Assembly: GCF_940670765.1 (NCBI RefSeq)
Contig: NZ_CALNVW010000039.1
Location: forward strand, 122,044 to 186,043
DNA from: Streptomyces sp. A 4/2
GTDB lineage: Bacteria; Actinomycetota; Actinomycetes; Streptomycetales; Streptomycetaceae
DNA: 64,000 nucleotides
Direction: 5' to 3'
The translations under genes and the position numbers were made by a program. Positions 24,983 through 32,911 of this stretch are shown here, in pieces. The notes under the pieces were generated by a model. It was given only the letters and a program-made list of their open reading frames with translations, had not been told where the DNA came from and did not search any database. Within the stretch, counting starts at the first letter, position 1; each line of letters starts with the position of its first letter.

Positions 24983-25552
24983 ATGGCGACGAATCATACA
25001 CACCCACCCGATCTCCACCCCACCGGACGCGCACCGTGGTCGGACACCACCCCGGCCCACGACGATCTCCTCGCGGCGAAGGCACGCGTCTACGACCCGT
25101 GCGGGTTCACCTGCTCGCAGCCGGTCCCCGAAGCCGAGAGCGCCGCGTACGCCGCCCACACGTTCACCCTCGACGGCCTCTCCGTCCGGTTCCGCGCGGC
25201 CAGAACGACCCCCACCAAGGCCGGTCAGTTCGTCACCGTGTGGAAGAGGTCCCCCGGCGGGCCCATCCAGCCCTTCGACGCGGCGGACGCCGTCGACCTC
25301 TTCGTCATCAGTACCCGCGACCGCCATCACTTCGGCCAGTTCGTCCTTCCCCTGGACACGCTCCGCCGGCACGGGGTCGTATCGGCGAACGGTTCGGGCG
25401 GGAAGCGGGCCTTCCGCGTCTACCCGCCCTGGGTGACCACCGCCAACCGCCAGGCCGGCAAGGCGCAGGAGTGGCAGCTGGGCCACTTCCTGCACCTGCC
25501 GCAGGACGGACCCGTCGGCTCCGCCCGCGCCCGGGAGCTGTACCACCCGTAG
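24983..25552 (+). CDS. MepB-like protein
   Basis: A 189-residue cytoplasmic protein matching the MepB family. Characteristic stretches are DDLLAAKARVYDPCGFTCSQ, YAAHTFTLDGLSVRFRAART and TKAGQFVTVWKRSPGGPIQP, followed by VDLFVISTRDRHHFGQFVLP and GKRAFRVYPPW. MepB is named from the Staphylococcus aureus mepRAB efflux operon, but its own function is unknown and no efflux pump or MarR regulator is beside it here. The ATG at 24983 is divergent from the helicase gene. The final helix (QAGKAQEWQLGHFL) is also family-typical. Confidence 0.85.
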   Translation: MATNHTHPPDLHPTGRAPWSDTTPAHDDLLAAKARVYDPCGFTCSQPVPEAESAAYAAHTFTLDGLSVRFRAARTTPTKAGQFVTVWKRSPGGPIQPFDAADAVDLFVISTRDRHHFGQFVLPLDTLRRHGVVSANGSGGKRAFRVYPPWVTTANRQAGKAQEWQLGHFLHLPQDGPVGSARARELYHP

Positions 25553-25784
25553 GACGGTGCCGCAGTGCTGGAAGGAGTCACGCCCGCTCTTCCTGGGCAG
25601 GGATAGGCGCACCGCCCCCGGAGATTTCCGACAGTCGTGCGAACCGGCCGTTGCCGCCCGTTCGTACGACGGGAAGAATTGGAGACGCTCCCCGCACGGC
25701 CCGCCCGCGGTTCGGAAGGGCCGTGATCCGGTGTGCCTCATCCGCCCGTGCCCGCATCGTGGGCGCGTATGCGAAGGGAGGACC

Positions 25785-26417
25785 GTGACCTTCGGATTCG
25801 CTCCGTCCGCCGCCCTGACCGCCTCGTCGACATCCAGGTCCACCGACTCCGGCAACCGGCTCGGCAGACTCCTCGAACCTGCCGAATGGGCCGCCGCGGA
25901 AATACCGCTGCTCCGCAGTCCGCGTGACGTGGTCACCGGCCTGTACTCCCGGCACCGTCCCGTTCCCTCGACCGCTGTGGTCGCGGTGCTCGAACACGAC
26001 GAACGCCTCGCCGCGAGCGCCTCGTTCGCCCGGCGCACCGGCCCCGCGGACGGCTGGGACTTCCGTAACGCCCTGCTCGCGCACCTGCGCCGCGTCATCC
26101 CGCACGATCTGCGCCGCCGCACACCGGTGCGTACCGCCGTCCTGCTCTACTGCCGCGAGGGTGACGAGCGCTGGACGGAGGAGGACGGGGCCTGGATGTG
26201 GGGACTGCGCGACGCCTGCACACTGCACGGGCTGCGCTGCGGCTCGTACATCACACTCACCCGCGGCGGGTGGCAGGTCCTGGGCGAAGGCCGCGGCGGC
26301 CGTCGGCCCAACTCCCTTGCCCGTCCTGCCGACAGCTCCGGGACCGGGACGGATCCGGCCCCCGTACCGCTGCGTTCGGGCACGACCGCCGCACTGCGCC
26401 GCGCCGCCGCTCGCTGA
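25785..26417 (+). CDS. Uncharacterised protein
   Basis: A 210-residue protein I cannot assign to a family. The GTG at 25785 sits behind an excellent GGGAGG site. The N-terminal 25 residues are Ser/Thr-rich and disordered. The central part looks globular (AVVAVLEHDERLAASASFAR; RTAVLLYCREGDERWTEEDG; MWGLRDACTLHGLRCGSYIT; LTRGGWQVLGEGRGG) with alternating beta strands and helices. The C-terminal 40 residues are low-complexity. It has Streptomyces-like codon use, and no signal peptide or membrane segment. It lies between the MepB-like gene and a convergent uncharacterised gene, with a 232-base leader upstream that shows nothing recognisable. Confidence 0.7.
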   Translation: MTFGFAPSAALTASSTSRSTDSGNRLGRLLEPAEWAAAEIPLLRSPRDVVTGLYSRHRPVPSTAVVAVLEHDERLAASASFARRTGPADGWDFRNALLAHLRRVIPHDLRRRTPVRTAVLLYCREGDERWTEEDGAWMWGLRDACTLHGLRCGSYITLTRGGWQVLGEGRGGRRPNSLARPADSSGTGTDPAPVPLRSGTTAALRRAAAR

Positions 26418-26501
26418 ACGCAGCGGCTGCCCGACGGCCCCGGTACGCCACCGCCCGGCGCACCCCTGTCGAGGGGCGGCCGGGCGGTGGGGACGTACGG
26501 T

Positions 26502-27197
26502 TCAGACACCTGCTCCCAGCACGGCATTGACCCGCTGCGGGTCACCGCAGACGATCAGCAGCGCTTCGGCACGCTCCCTGGCCACGGGCAGCACCCGGGC
26601 GACGGACTCGTCGGAACCGCCGTTGAGCGCGACGACCACCACGGGCCTGGCCTTCGCACGGCCCACCGCGGCGGCGTCCGCGTAGAAGACGTCCTCACGG
26701 GCGTCGTGCTGGGCCCAGTAGGCCGCTTCACCGAAGGACAGCTCGTGCGCCGCCCACGGGTGCTGCTCGCCGGTGGTGAGCAGCAGCACGTCACCCGGCA
26801 GCCGCCCGGCGTCGAGCAGCAGGTCGACGGCCTCCTCCGCGGCATCGAGCGAACCGTCCGCCGTAGCGGGGATCAGCTGGAGCTGCGGAGTGGAGGAGTC
26901 TCCCGAAGGGGTCTCCGGGCGGGCCGCCGGACGGTTGTCCGAACGGGCCTGCGTCGGCAGGGAAGAGGATGTCCGCTGGACGGGAGGCGCGGAGGGCGCA
27001 GGCCGGGCAGCAGGACGGGGCCCCGGACGAGCGGGGCGTGGCACGGCCGCGGGACGCGGGCCGGGTACAGGACGAGGGGTCGACGCGGTGCGGCCGGCGG
27101 CCGGAGCGCTGCGGGGACCCTGGGCACTCTCGTGAATCTGAGACTCCTCGGGGATGAGAGGCGAGAAATGGATGTCTATCAAACGGCGGTGCGCCAC
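26502..27197 (-). CDS. Uncharacterised protein with Pro/Arg-rich N terminus
   Basis: A protein of about 231 residues, family not recognised. The first 110 residues are disordered and rich in Pro, Ala and Arg (PGPRPAAVPRPARPGPRPAA). The C-terminal 120 residues are a compact alpha/beta domain (LQLIPATADGSLDAAEEAVD; LPGDVLLLTTGEQHPWAAHE; RPVVVVALNGGSDESVARVL; RAEALLIVCGDPQRVNAVLG), possibly Rossmann-like. The start is uncertain: GTG 27197 has no clear ribosome binding site and a TTG at 27182 is possible. It follows rnhB on the same strand after 65 bases and may be co-transcribed with it. Confidence 0.6.
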   Translation of the reverse strand: MAHRRLIDIHFSPLIPEESQIHESAQGPRSAPAAGRTASTPRPVPGPRPAAVPRPARPGPRPAARPAPSAPPVQRTSSSLPTQARSDNRPAARPETPSGDSSTPQLQLIPATADGSLDAAEEAVDLLLDAGRLPGDVLLLTTGEQHPWAAHELSFGEAAYWAQHDAREDVFYADAAAVGRAKARPVVVVALNGGSDESVARVLPVARERAEALLIVCGDPQRVNAVLGAGV

Positions 27198-27262
27198 CCA
27201 CCATCGGGTTGGCACGTCAGTGCGACTCGAACGGAGAGGATCTCCGCCGGTCCACTGAAAGT

Positions 27263-27973
27263 TCAGAAGTCGAAGCCGAGTTGGCCCCCGCTTTCCAGTG
27301 CGACAGCCTCCGCGGAGGAACGGGTCTTCTTCAGATGCCGCCACTGGGGCAGTCCGTCCAGATAGGACCAGGAGAGCCGGTGGTACGGGGTGGGCCCCCG
27401 CTCCTCCAGCGCGGCTTTGTGCACAGGCGAGGGGTAGCCCGCGTTGGCATCGAAGGCGAAGCCCGCACACACATCGGAGTGCGTGGCCAGCTCCGCCATC
27501 ATCGCGTCCCTGCGCACCTTGGCGATCACCGAGGCGGCTGCTACGGCGATACAGGACTGGTCGCCCTTGATCACCGTACGGACCCGCCAGGGCAGTCCCA
27601 GGTAGTCGTGCTTGCCGTCGAGAATCACCGCGTCCGGGCGGACCGGAAGCGCGTCGAGCGCGCGCACGGCGGCGAGCCGCAGCGCGGCTGTCATCCCGAG
27701 AGCGTCGATCTCTTCCGGGGAGGCGTCTCCGAGTCCGTAGGCGGTGACCCACGACTCCAGCAGCCCGGCCAGCGCGGTGCGGCGCTTGGGGCTGATCAAC
27801 TTGGAGTCGGTGAGACCCGTCGGCGGTCGACGCAGTCCGGTGACGGCGGCGCAGACGGTGACGGGACCGGCCCAGGCCCCGCGTCCGACCTCATCGACAC
27901 CGGCGACGATCTTGGCACCCGTGGTGGCGCGCAGTGAGCGCTCGACGGTGTGCGTGGGTGGTTCGTACGGCAT
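27263..27973 (-). CDS. rnhB: Ribonuclease HII
   Basis: A 236-residue enzyme that cuts RNA in RNA-DNA hybrids, including single ribonucleotides left in DNA. The acidic active site is present: Asp-Glu in VAGVDEVGRGAWAGPV, Asp in VILDGKHDYLG, and the later Asp of the ASVIAKVRRDAMM segment. The conserved HxxSW-type end (YHRLSWSYLDGLPQW) is visible. The ATG at 27973 gives MPYEPPTHTVERSLRATTGA, the usual Streptomyces N terminus. Codons upstream in the same frame belong to the intergenic hairpin. It probably forms a unit with the uncharacterised gene downstream. Confidence 0.95.
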   Translation of the reverse strand: MPYEPPTHTVERSLRATTGAKIVAGVDEVGRGAWAGPVTVCAAVTGLRRPPTGLTDSKLISPKRRTALAGLLESWVTAYGLGDASPEEIDALGMTAALRLAAVRALDALPVRPDAVILDGKHDYLGLPWRVRTVIKGDQSCIAVAAASVIAKVRRDAMMAELATHSDVCAGFAFDANAGYPSPVHKAALEERGPTPYHRLSWSYLDGLPQWRHLKKTRSSAEAVALESGGQLGFDF

Positions 27974-28001
27974 GGCGCCAGCCAGGTTACGCCGCCGGAC
28001 A

Positions 28002-28031
28002 CCCGGTGCGACACCCCGGTGCCGCACCGGG
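28002..28031 (-). terminator. Hairpin after TetR-type regulator gene
   Basis: Arms CCCGGTGCG (28002-28010) and CGCACCGGG (28023-28031), 12-base loop, starting three bases past the TetR stop. Likely terminator that insulates rnhB from the regulator. Confidence 0.65.
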
Positions 28032-28033
28032 CT

Positions 28034-28678
28034 TCAGCGACCGTACGGACGCAGTAGCGGCACCATCACTTCGTCGATCATCCGGGCGAGGTCACCATCC
28101 GGAAATTCACTTCCGCACACTTTTGATCGGTACATCATCAACCCCGGAATAACGTCACGAACCAGATCGCTCACCGCATCCGGACGGACGTCGCCACGCT
28201 CGATTCCGCGAGACACCACGTCATCGAAGAGCCGCGCCGAAGGTTCGATCACCTTCTGAAAGATCAGCCCGTGGAACCGCTCGGCCGCGGCGCTGTCACA
28301 TTCGTGAAGCACCGAGCGCAATGCAAATCCCGGCTTGGAGAACATCGCGTCCCGGATCCTGCGGCAGAGCTGGTAGAGATCCTCGCGCACACTGCCGTGA
28401 TCGACGGCCGCCCGCAGGTCGGGCAGCGCGGCCTGCAGGGCGTCGACGACCAGATCCTCCTTGGACGGCCAGCGGCGGTAGACGGCCGCCTTCCCCGTCT
28501 GCGCCCCGGCAGCGACCCGCTCCATGGTGAGGCCGTTCCAGCCGACCGTACTCAACTGCTCCAGTGCGGATCCGAGGATCGCCCGCTCCAGCACCGCCCC
28601 CCGGCGGCGTGGAGAAACGGACGGCTCCCCCGACTCCTCCGACTCCCCGGCCCAGCGCGAAGCATCCATCTGTCCCAC
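28034..28678 (-). CDS. TetR/AcrR-family repressor
   Basis: A 214-residue one-component repressor. The N-terminal TetR HTH is clear: VLERAILGSALEQLSTVGWN then GLTMERVAAGAQTGKAAVYRRWPSKEDLV (about residues 28-75). The C-terminal ligand-binding and dimer domain is of the TetR_C_11 kind (LYQLCRRIRDAMFSKPGFAL; ERFHGLIFQKVIEPSARLFD; IPGLMMYR). It is divergent from an EmrB-type efflux gene with a 26-base near-palindrome between them, the classic set-up for a drug-responsive repressor of an exporter. An ATG at 28669 (MDASRW) is an alternative start. Confidence 0.92.
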   Translation of the reverse strand: MGQMDASRWAGESEESGEPSVSPRRRGAVLERAILGSALEQLSTVGWNGLTMERVAAGAQTGKAAVYRRWPSKEDLVVDALQAALPDLRAAVDHGSVREDLYQLCRRIRDAMFSKPGFALRSVLHECDSAAAERFHGLIFQKVIEPSARLFDDVVSRGIERGDVRPDAVSDLVRDVIPGLMMYRSKVCGSEFPDGDLARMIDEVMVPLLRPYGR

Positions 28679-28784
28679 TCCGTCGAGACCGACCCCGGCG
28701 CGGTCGGTTGATCAAGGGTTCCAGTGTCACCGACGGACGGACCCTGGTCGACTCCCCTGCCGCCGCCCGTTCTTCCACACAGCT

Positions 28785-28810
28785 CTTAGTGAACGCTTGC
28801 GTTCCCTAAG
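28785..28810. promoter_or_regulatory. Operator between TetR gene and efflux gene
   Basis: A 26-base palindrome with a single mismatched pair: CTTAG-T-GAACGC-TT and its mirror GCGTTC-C-CTAAG. It overlaps the -35 (TTGCGT, 28797-28802) of a well-formed promoter whose -10 TACTGT is at 28821-28826 (18-base spacing), driving the efflux gene. Binding there would block polymerase, so this is very probably the TetR-family repressor's site. Confidence 0.8.
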
Positions 28811-28826
28811 CCGACCTCGCTACTGT
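28797..28826 (+). promoter_or_regulatory. Promoter of the EmrB-type efflux gene
   Basis: -35 TTGCGT and -10 TACTGT with 18-base spacing, about 50 bases before the ATG at 28877. The -35 lies inside the palindromic operator. Confidence 0.6.
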
Positions 28827-28876
28827 CACCGACGGGGGACGACTCGGTACACCAACTCGTCGCAGGGGGAAGCTTC

Positions 28877-30436
28877 ATGACTGCTGATCAGATAGGCGCG
28901 CCGCCGCGCGAGGCGTCCGCGCCACCCGGTGCCGGGCGCCCGGCACACGCAGGTCTCGCGCTCATAGTGATCGCCGCCTGCCAGCTCATGGTGGTGCTCG
29001 ACGCGACCATCGTGAACATCGCTCTGCCGCACATCCAGACCGCGCTCGGCTTCTCCACCAGCAACCTCACCTGGGTGATCAACGCCTATGCGCTCACCTT
29101 CGGCGGACTGCTCCTGCTCGGCGGCCGGGCCGGTGATCTGCTGGGCCGACGCCGGATGTTCATCACCGGCATCCTGCTCTTCACGCTCGCCTCGCTGCTC
29201 GGCGGATTCGCCCAGGAACCCTGGCAACTGCTCGCGGCGCGCGCTCTGCAGGGCGTCGGCGGCGCCATCGCCTCACCCACCGCCCTGGCACTGGTCGCCA
29301 CCACATTCCCCGAGGGTCCCGAACGCAATCGGGCCTTCGGGGTCTTCGCCGGTGTCTCCGCGGGCGGCGGCGCGCTCGGCCTGCTGGCCGGCGGCATGCT
29401 CACCGACTGGCTCGACTGGCGCTGGGTGCTCTTCGTGAACGTGCCGATCGGCCTGTTCATCGCCTTCCTCGCCCCGCGCTACATCAACGAATCCGCACGC
29501 CACCCGGGCCGCTTCGACATCACCGGCGCCGTCACCTCCACGGCGGGCATGGCCACGCTCGTCTACGGATTCATCCGGGCCGCCAACAACGGCTGGAGCG
29601 ACGCCCTCACCCTGACCTCCTTCGCCGCCGCAGTCGTGCTCCTCCTCGCGTTCGTCGCGGTGGAGCGCGGTTCGGCGCAGCCCATCACCCCGCTGCGGAT
29701 GTTCGCGGACCGCAATCGCGCGGGCACGTACCTGATCATGCTCAGTCTGGCCGCCGCGATGATGGGGATGTTCTTCTTCATCGTGCTGTTCGTGCAGGAC
29801 GTACTGCGCTACAGCGCCGTCAGGGCCGGCCTGGCCTTCCTGCCGGTGACCGTCGCCATCGTCACCGCCGCCGGGCTCTCCAGCCGGCTTCTGCCGAAGG
29901 TCGGCCCCAAACCCTTCATGGTGACCGGAAGCATCCTCGCCACGATCGGCACCGGCTGGCTGACGCAGATCGACCCCGGCAGCTCGTACGCGGGCGGCAT
30001 CCTCGGCCCCATGGTGCTCTTCGGTCTCGGGATGGGACTGAACTTCGTCACGCTGACCCTGACAGCGGTCTCCGGCGTCGCCGACAGCGAGTCCGGCGCC
30101 GCATCCGGACTGCTCAACACCACCCAGCAGGTCGGCGGCGCTCTCGGCCTCTCCATCCTGACGACCGTCTTCGGCACGGCCAGCCGGCACGAAGGCACCG
30201 AGCAGGTCGCGAAGTTCCTCGCCGACGGAACCGCTCAGCAGAAGATGGCATTCGCGAAGTCACACACCCTGCCCGCCCCCTGGAGCGACGCGATCCTCGC
30301 GCACGGCATCGGCACGGCCTTCATCGCAGCGGGCGGTCTCGCCGCCCTGGCGGCGCTCACCGCGCTGTTCGTCATCCAGGTGCGCAAGAGCGACCTGGAG
30401 GCGCTCAGCGGCACGGCGGGCCCCGGCGCCGTCTGA
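28877..30436 (+). CDS. MFS drug exporter, EmrB/QacA (DHA2) family
   Basis: A 519-residue major facilitator with 14 membrane segments. Motif D1-type LDATIVNIALPHIQTALGFS is in TM1, motif A GGRAGDLLGRRRMF in loop 2-3, and motif C GVSAGGGALGLLAGGMLTDWL in TM5, all diagnostic of proton-driven drug antiporters of the DHA2 group. The ATG at 28877 has GGGGGA upstream. Expression should be held down by the divergent TetR-type repressor through the palindrome at 28785. Substrates are probably lipophilic toxic compounds; which ones cannot be read from sequence. Confidence 0.93.
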   Translation: MTADQIGAPPREASAPPGAGRPAHAGLALIVIAACQLMVVLDATIVNIALPHIQTALGFSTSNLTWVINAYALTFGGLLLLGGRAGDLLGRRRMFITGILLFTLASLLGGFAQEPWQLLAARALQGVGGAIASPTALALVATTFPEGPERNRAFGVFAGVSAGGGALGLLAGGMLTDWLDWRWVLFVNVPIGLFIAFLAPRYINESARHPGRFDITGAVTSTAGMATLVYGFIRAANNGWSDALTLTSFAAAVVLLLAFVAVERGSAQPITPLRMFADRNRAGTYLIMLSLAAAMMGMFFFIVLFVQDVLRYSAVRAGLAFLPVTVAIVTAAGLSSRLLPKVGPKPFMVTGSILATIGTGWLTQIDPGSSYAGGILGPMVLFGLGMGLNFVTLTLTAVSGVADSESGAASGLLNTTQQVGGALGLSILTTVFGTASRHEGTEQVAKFLADGTAQQKMAFAKSHTLPAPWSDAILAHGIGTAFIAAGGLAALAALTALFVIQVRKSDLEALSGTAGPGAV

Positions 30437-30518
30437 TTCAGGGCCTCACACGTCCGGACAGCCGCAGAGCCGCTCCAGCGGCGAGGCACACGCTCGCCGG
30501 CGATCCCGGGACTCCGCA

Positions 30519-30554
30519 GCGCCCGTCGTCACCTCACCGCGTCACGACGGGCGC
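30519..30554. terminator. Hairpin between efflux and ADP-ribosylglycohydrolase genes
   Basis: Arms GCGCCCGTCGT (30519-30529) and ACGACGGGCGC (30544-30554) with a 14-base loop; the right arm overlaps the last codons of the convergent gene. Plausible bidirectional terminator. Confidence 0.55.
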
Positions 30555-31471
30555 GACGGAGTCCACGCCGGAAGATCCTCGGTCCGCGCCAGCCACTCGG
30601 CAGGAGGCGCCCCGCCCTGTCCCGCCGCGACCACTCCCCCGGCAATGGCGCAGGTCGTGTCGATGTCGCCGCCCACCTGGGCCGTCGTCCAGAACGTCCG
30701 CTCGAAGTCGCCGAGCCCGCGCGCCGCGGACCAGAGCGCGAACGGCACGGTGTCGTGCGCACTCGTACGCCGGCCGCACCCCAGGACCGCGGCGACGGTA
30801 CCGGTGTCGTCGTAGTCCAGCATGTCCCTGGCCCTGCGCAGCCCGGCGCCCACGGCGCTGCGAGGGACGAGCGCGATCACGCCGTCCAGCAGCCCGGCGG
30901 GGGACGGCGGCCCCGCGGGATTCGCCGCGAGAGCGGCGGCAGCCGCGACGGCCATGCTCCCGACCACCGCTTCACGGTGCTGATGTGTGGTGTACGCGGA
31001 GATCTCCGCCTGGTGCGTGGCCTGTTCCGGGTCGTGCGCGTACCACGCGCCGAGCGGCGCGATCCGCATCGCGGCGCCGTTGCCCCACGAGCCCTGGCCG
31101 TCGAAGAGGCCGCTGGCCAGCTCACGCCAGTCGCCGCCCTCCCTGATCAGCCGCAGCATCCGGTTGACCGCGGGGCCGTAGCCGCGGTCGAAGTCGTGGT
31201 GCTCGGCGAAGGAGGCGGCGAGCACGTCCTGGTCGATCCGGCCGTGGGAGGCCAGCACGGCCAGTACCGAACAGGCCATCTCGGTGTCGTCGGTCCACTG
31301 CCAGGGAGCGGACGGCAGCTCACGGCGGGCGAGGAGCGGGTAATTGTCGGGAACGAAGAACTGGGAACCCAGGGCATCTCCCACGGAGAGCCCACGCAGG
31401 CTGGCCCAGGCACGTCCGAAAGCATCGGGAAGAGACCCGGAAACGGAGTCAGAAGCGGATTCGGCGGTCAT
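30542..31471 (-). CDS. ADP-ribosylglycohydrolase (DraG family)
   Basis: A 309-residue hydrolase that removes ADP-ribose from proteins or small substrates. The dinuclear magnesium site motifs are present: GLSVGDALGSQFF near the N terminus, WTDDTEMACSVL for the first Asp cluster, and GGDIDTTCAIAGGVVAA near the C terminus. The HDFDRGYGPAVNRMLR block is also typical. The N terminus before Gly28 is a short Ser-rich extension. It shares the strand with the histidine phosphatase and starts 12 bases after that gene's stop, so they form an operon. A functional link to the ADP-ribose-sensing NrtR-type gene 10 kb away is possible but unproven. Confidence 0.9.
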   Translation of the reverse strand: MTAESASDSVSGSLPDAFGRAWASLRGLSVGDALGSQFFVPDNYPLLARRELPSAPWQWTDDTEMACSVLAVLASHGRIDQDVLAASFAEHHDFDRGYGPAVNRMLRLIREGGDWRELASGLFDGQGSWGNGAAMRIAPLGAWYAHDPEQATHQAEISAYTTHQHREAVVGSMAVAAAAALAANPAGPPSPAGLLDGVIALVPRSAVGAGLRRARDMLDYDDTGTVAAVLGCGRRTSAHDTVPFALWSAARGLGDFERTFWTTAQVGGDIDTTCAIAGGVVAAGQGGAPPAEWLARTEDLPAWTPSRPS

Positions 31472-31483
31472 CTCGACCCCACT

Positions 31484-32143
31484 CTAACCGGTGACGCCGT
31501 ACGGCTCAGGAACGCGCCAGTGCTCGAACGGCTGGTCAAGCGTGTACCTGCCGTCCGCCCCCAGCAGAAGTGTCCGCGTCTCGGCGTTCCCAGGATTCGC
31601 CAGCGCCTCGAACTCTGCGACCGACCAGTGGAACCAGCGCATGCAGAAGAGCCGCATGGTCAGACCGTGCGTGACCAGCAGGACGTTCGGCGGATGATCC
31701 GGCGCCTCGAAACTGCGGTGCAGACTCTCCAGGAAGGACCCGACCCGGTCGTAGACATCGGCGCCGGACTCCCCCTGCGCGAACCGGTAGAAGAAATGGC
31801 CGTACGCGTCCCGGTACGCCTTCTGGAGGCGCACGTCGTCGCGGTCCTGCCAGTTCCCCCAGTCCTGCTCACGCAGCCGGGGCTCCTCCCTGACCCGCAC
31901 CCGTTCCGGATCGAGGCCGAAGGCGCGGAATGTCTCGTGGGTGCGGCGGTACGGCGAGACATAGGTACTGACCCGTTCCTGCCCGAACAGCTCGCGCAGC
32001 CGGACGCCCGTCTCCTCCGCCTGGCTCACACCGGACGGGGTCAGCCTCAGGGCGTGGTCGGGTTCGCGTTCGTACACCGTGTCATCGGCGTTGCCCTCCG
32101 ACTCGCCGTGCCGGACAAGGACGATGCGTTGTGGTCGTGCCAT
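31484..32143 (-). CDS. Histidine phosphatase family protein
   Basis: A 219-residue phosphoglycerate-mutase-like phosphatase. The catalytic signature RHGESEGNADDTVY is at residues about 11-24, with the second arginine in YVSPYRRTHETFRA, the acid/base Glu region in RLREQDWGNWQD, and the second histidine in LVTHGLTMRLF. Size and motif spacing fit the branch-1 phosphatases of broad specificity rather than true mutases. The gene is in the same transcription direction as the ADP-ribosylglycohydrolase, 12 bases upstream, and 46 bases after the DUF4937-type gene. Substrate unknown. Confidence 0.9.
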   Translation of the reverse strand: MARPQRIVLVRHGESEGNADDTVYEREPDHALRLTPSGVSQAEETGVRLRELFGQERVSTYVSPYRRTHETFRAFGLDPERVRVREEPRLREQDWGNWQDRDDVRLQKAYRDAYGHFFYRFAQGESGADVYDRVGSFLESLHRSFEAPDHPPNVLLVTHGLTMRLFCMRWFHWSVAEFEALANPGNAETRTLLLGADGRYTLDQPFEHWRVPEPYGVTG

Positions 32144-32189
32144 GCCAAGACCCTAGATCGAATCCCTGTCCGATGCGTCGGCCGCCCGT

Positions 32190-32795
32190 TCAGACCGTCC
32201 AGGACGGTTCCAGCTGCACGACATCGCCCGCCAGCGCCGTCACATCGGCGTCGAGCTGGGCACGCAGGGAGAGCCGCTCGATCCGCTCCGGCCGGTACTT
32301 CCCGCGCTCGGCCGCCGACTGCCACATGGACAGCACCAGGAACTCGTCCCCCGGCGCCTCCCCGAACAGCCCTCTCAGCATTCCCGGCGAGCCCGCCATC
32401 GCGGGGTTCCAGACCTTCTCCTGCATCAGCGCGAAGTGCTCGACCCGGTCCGTACGCACCCGGCTGTGAGCGACCCGGACGACGTCCGCGTCCTCGAAGC
32501 GGGGTTCGAATCCCGTCTTCACGTCGAAGCGGTGGTCGAACAGCTTGGCCTGCATGTCCTGGTACGTGCCCGCCTGAGCGGCAGCGATCCGGTCGTGCGA
32601 GCGCGCCATGAACGAGTCGTAGAAGGGACGGCTCTCCCAGAAGGCGAACACATGGGCCACACCCTGCCGACCGCGGCTCCAGCCACCCCCCTGTCCCCGG
32701 AATCCCGGCTCACCCAGCAGCCCCGCCCACCTCCGCTGCCCCTGCTCGAACCCACGAGGATCTGTCACCGTGCAGCGAATCCACTTGACCAGCAC
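32190..32795 (-). CDS. DUF4937 (YdbC-like) protein
   Basis: A 201-residue soluble protein with two ferredoxin-like (dimeric alpha/beta barrel) halves. The start MLVKWIRCTVTDPRGFEQGQ is characteristic; the second half has FALMQEKVWNPAMAGSPGML and DEFLVLSMWQSAAERGKY, which look like an antibiotic-biosynthesis-monooxygenase-type repeat. The GTG at 32795 is chosen because the family begins there; an ATG at 32825 would add ten residues and no strong binding site. It is the first gene of a probable three-gene run with the phosphatase and ADP-ribosylglycohydrolase. Function unknown. Confidence 0.8.
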   Translation of the reverse strand: MLVKWIRCTVTDPRGFEQGQRRWAGLLGEPGFRGQGGGWSRGRQGVAHVFAFWESRPFYDSFMARSHDRIAAAQAGTYQDMQAKLFDHRFDVKTGFEPRFEDADVVRVAHSRVRTDRVEHFALMQEKVWNPAMAGSPGMLRGLFGEAPGDEFLVLSMWQSAAERGKYRPERIERLSLRAQLDADVTALAGDVVQLEPSWTV

Positions 32796-32849
32796 GGCGC
32801 CATCGTACGGCCAGGAGAGTGACACCGGTCATGGTCCGGCAGAGTGCGT

Positions 32850-32882
32850 CAGGGCGGTGACCGAATTCCGGTCACCGCCCTG
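32850..32882 (-). terminator. nrdJ terminator
   Basis: Perfect 14-base arms (32850-32863 and 32869-32882) around AATTC, 30 bases after the nrdJ stop. Strong intrinsic terminator of the nrdR-nrdJ unit. Confidence 0.85.
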
Positions 32883-32911
32883 TCTCACTTCACCGGCCGC
32901 TCAGCCGGAAA

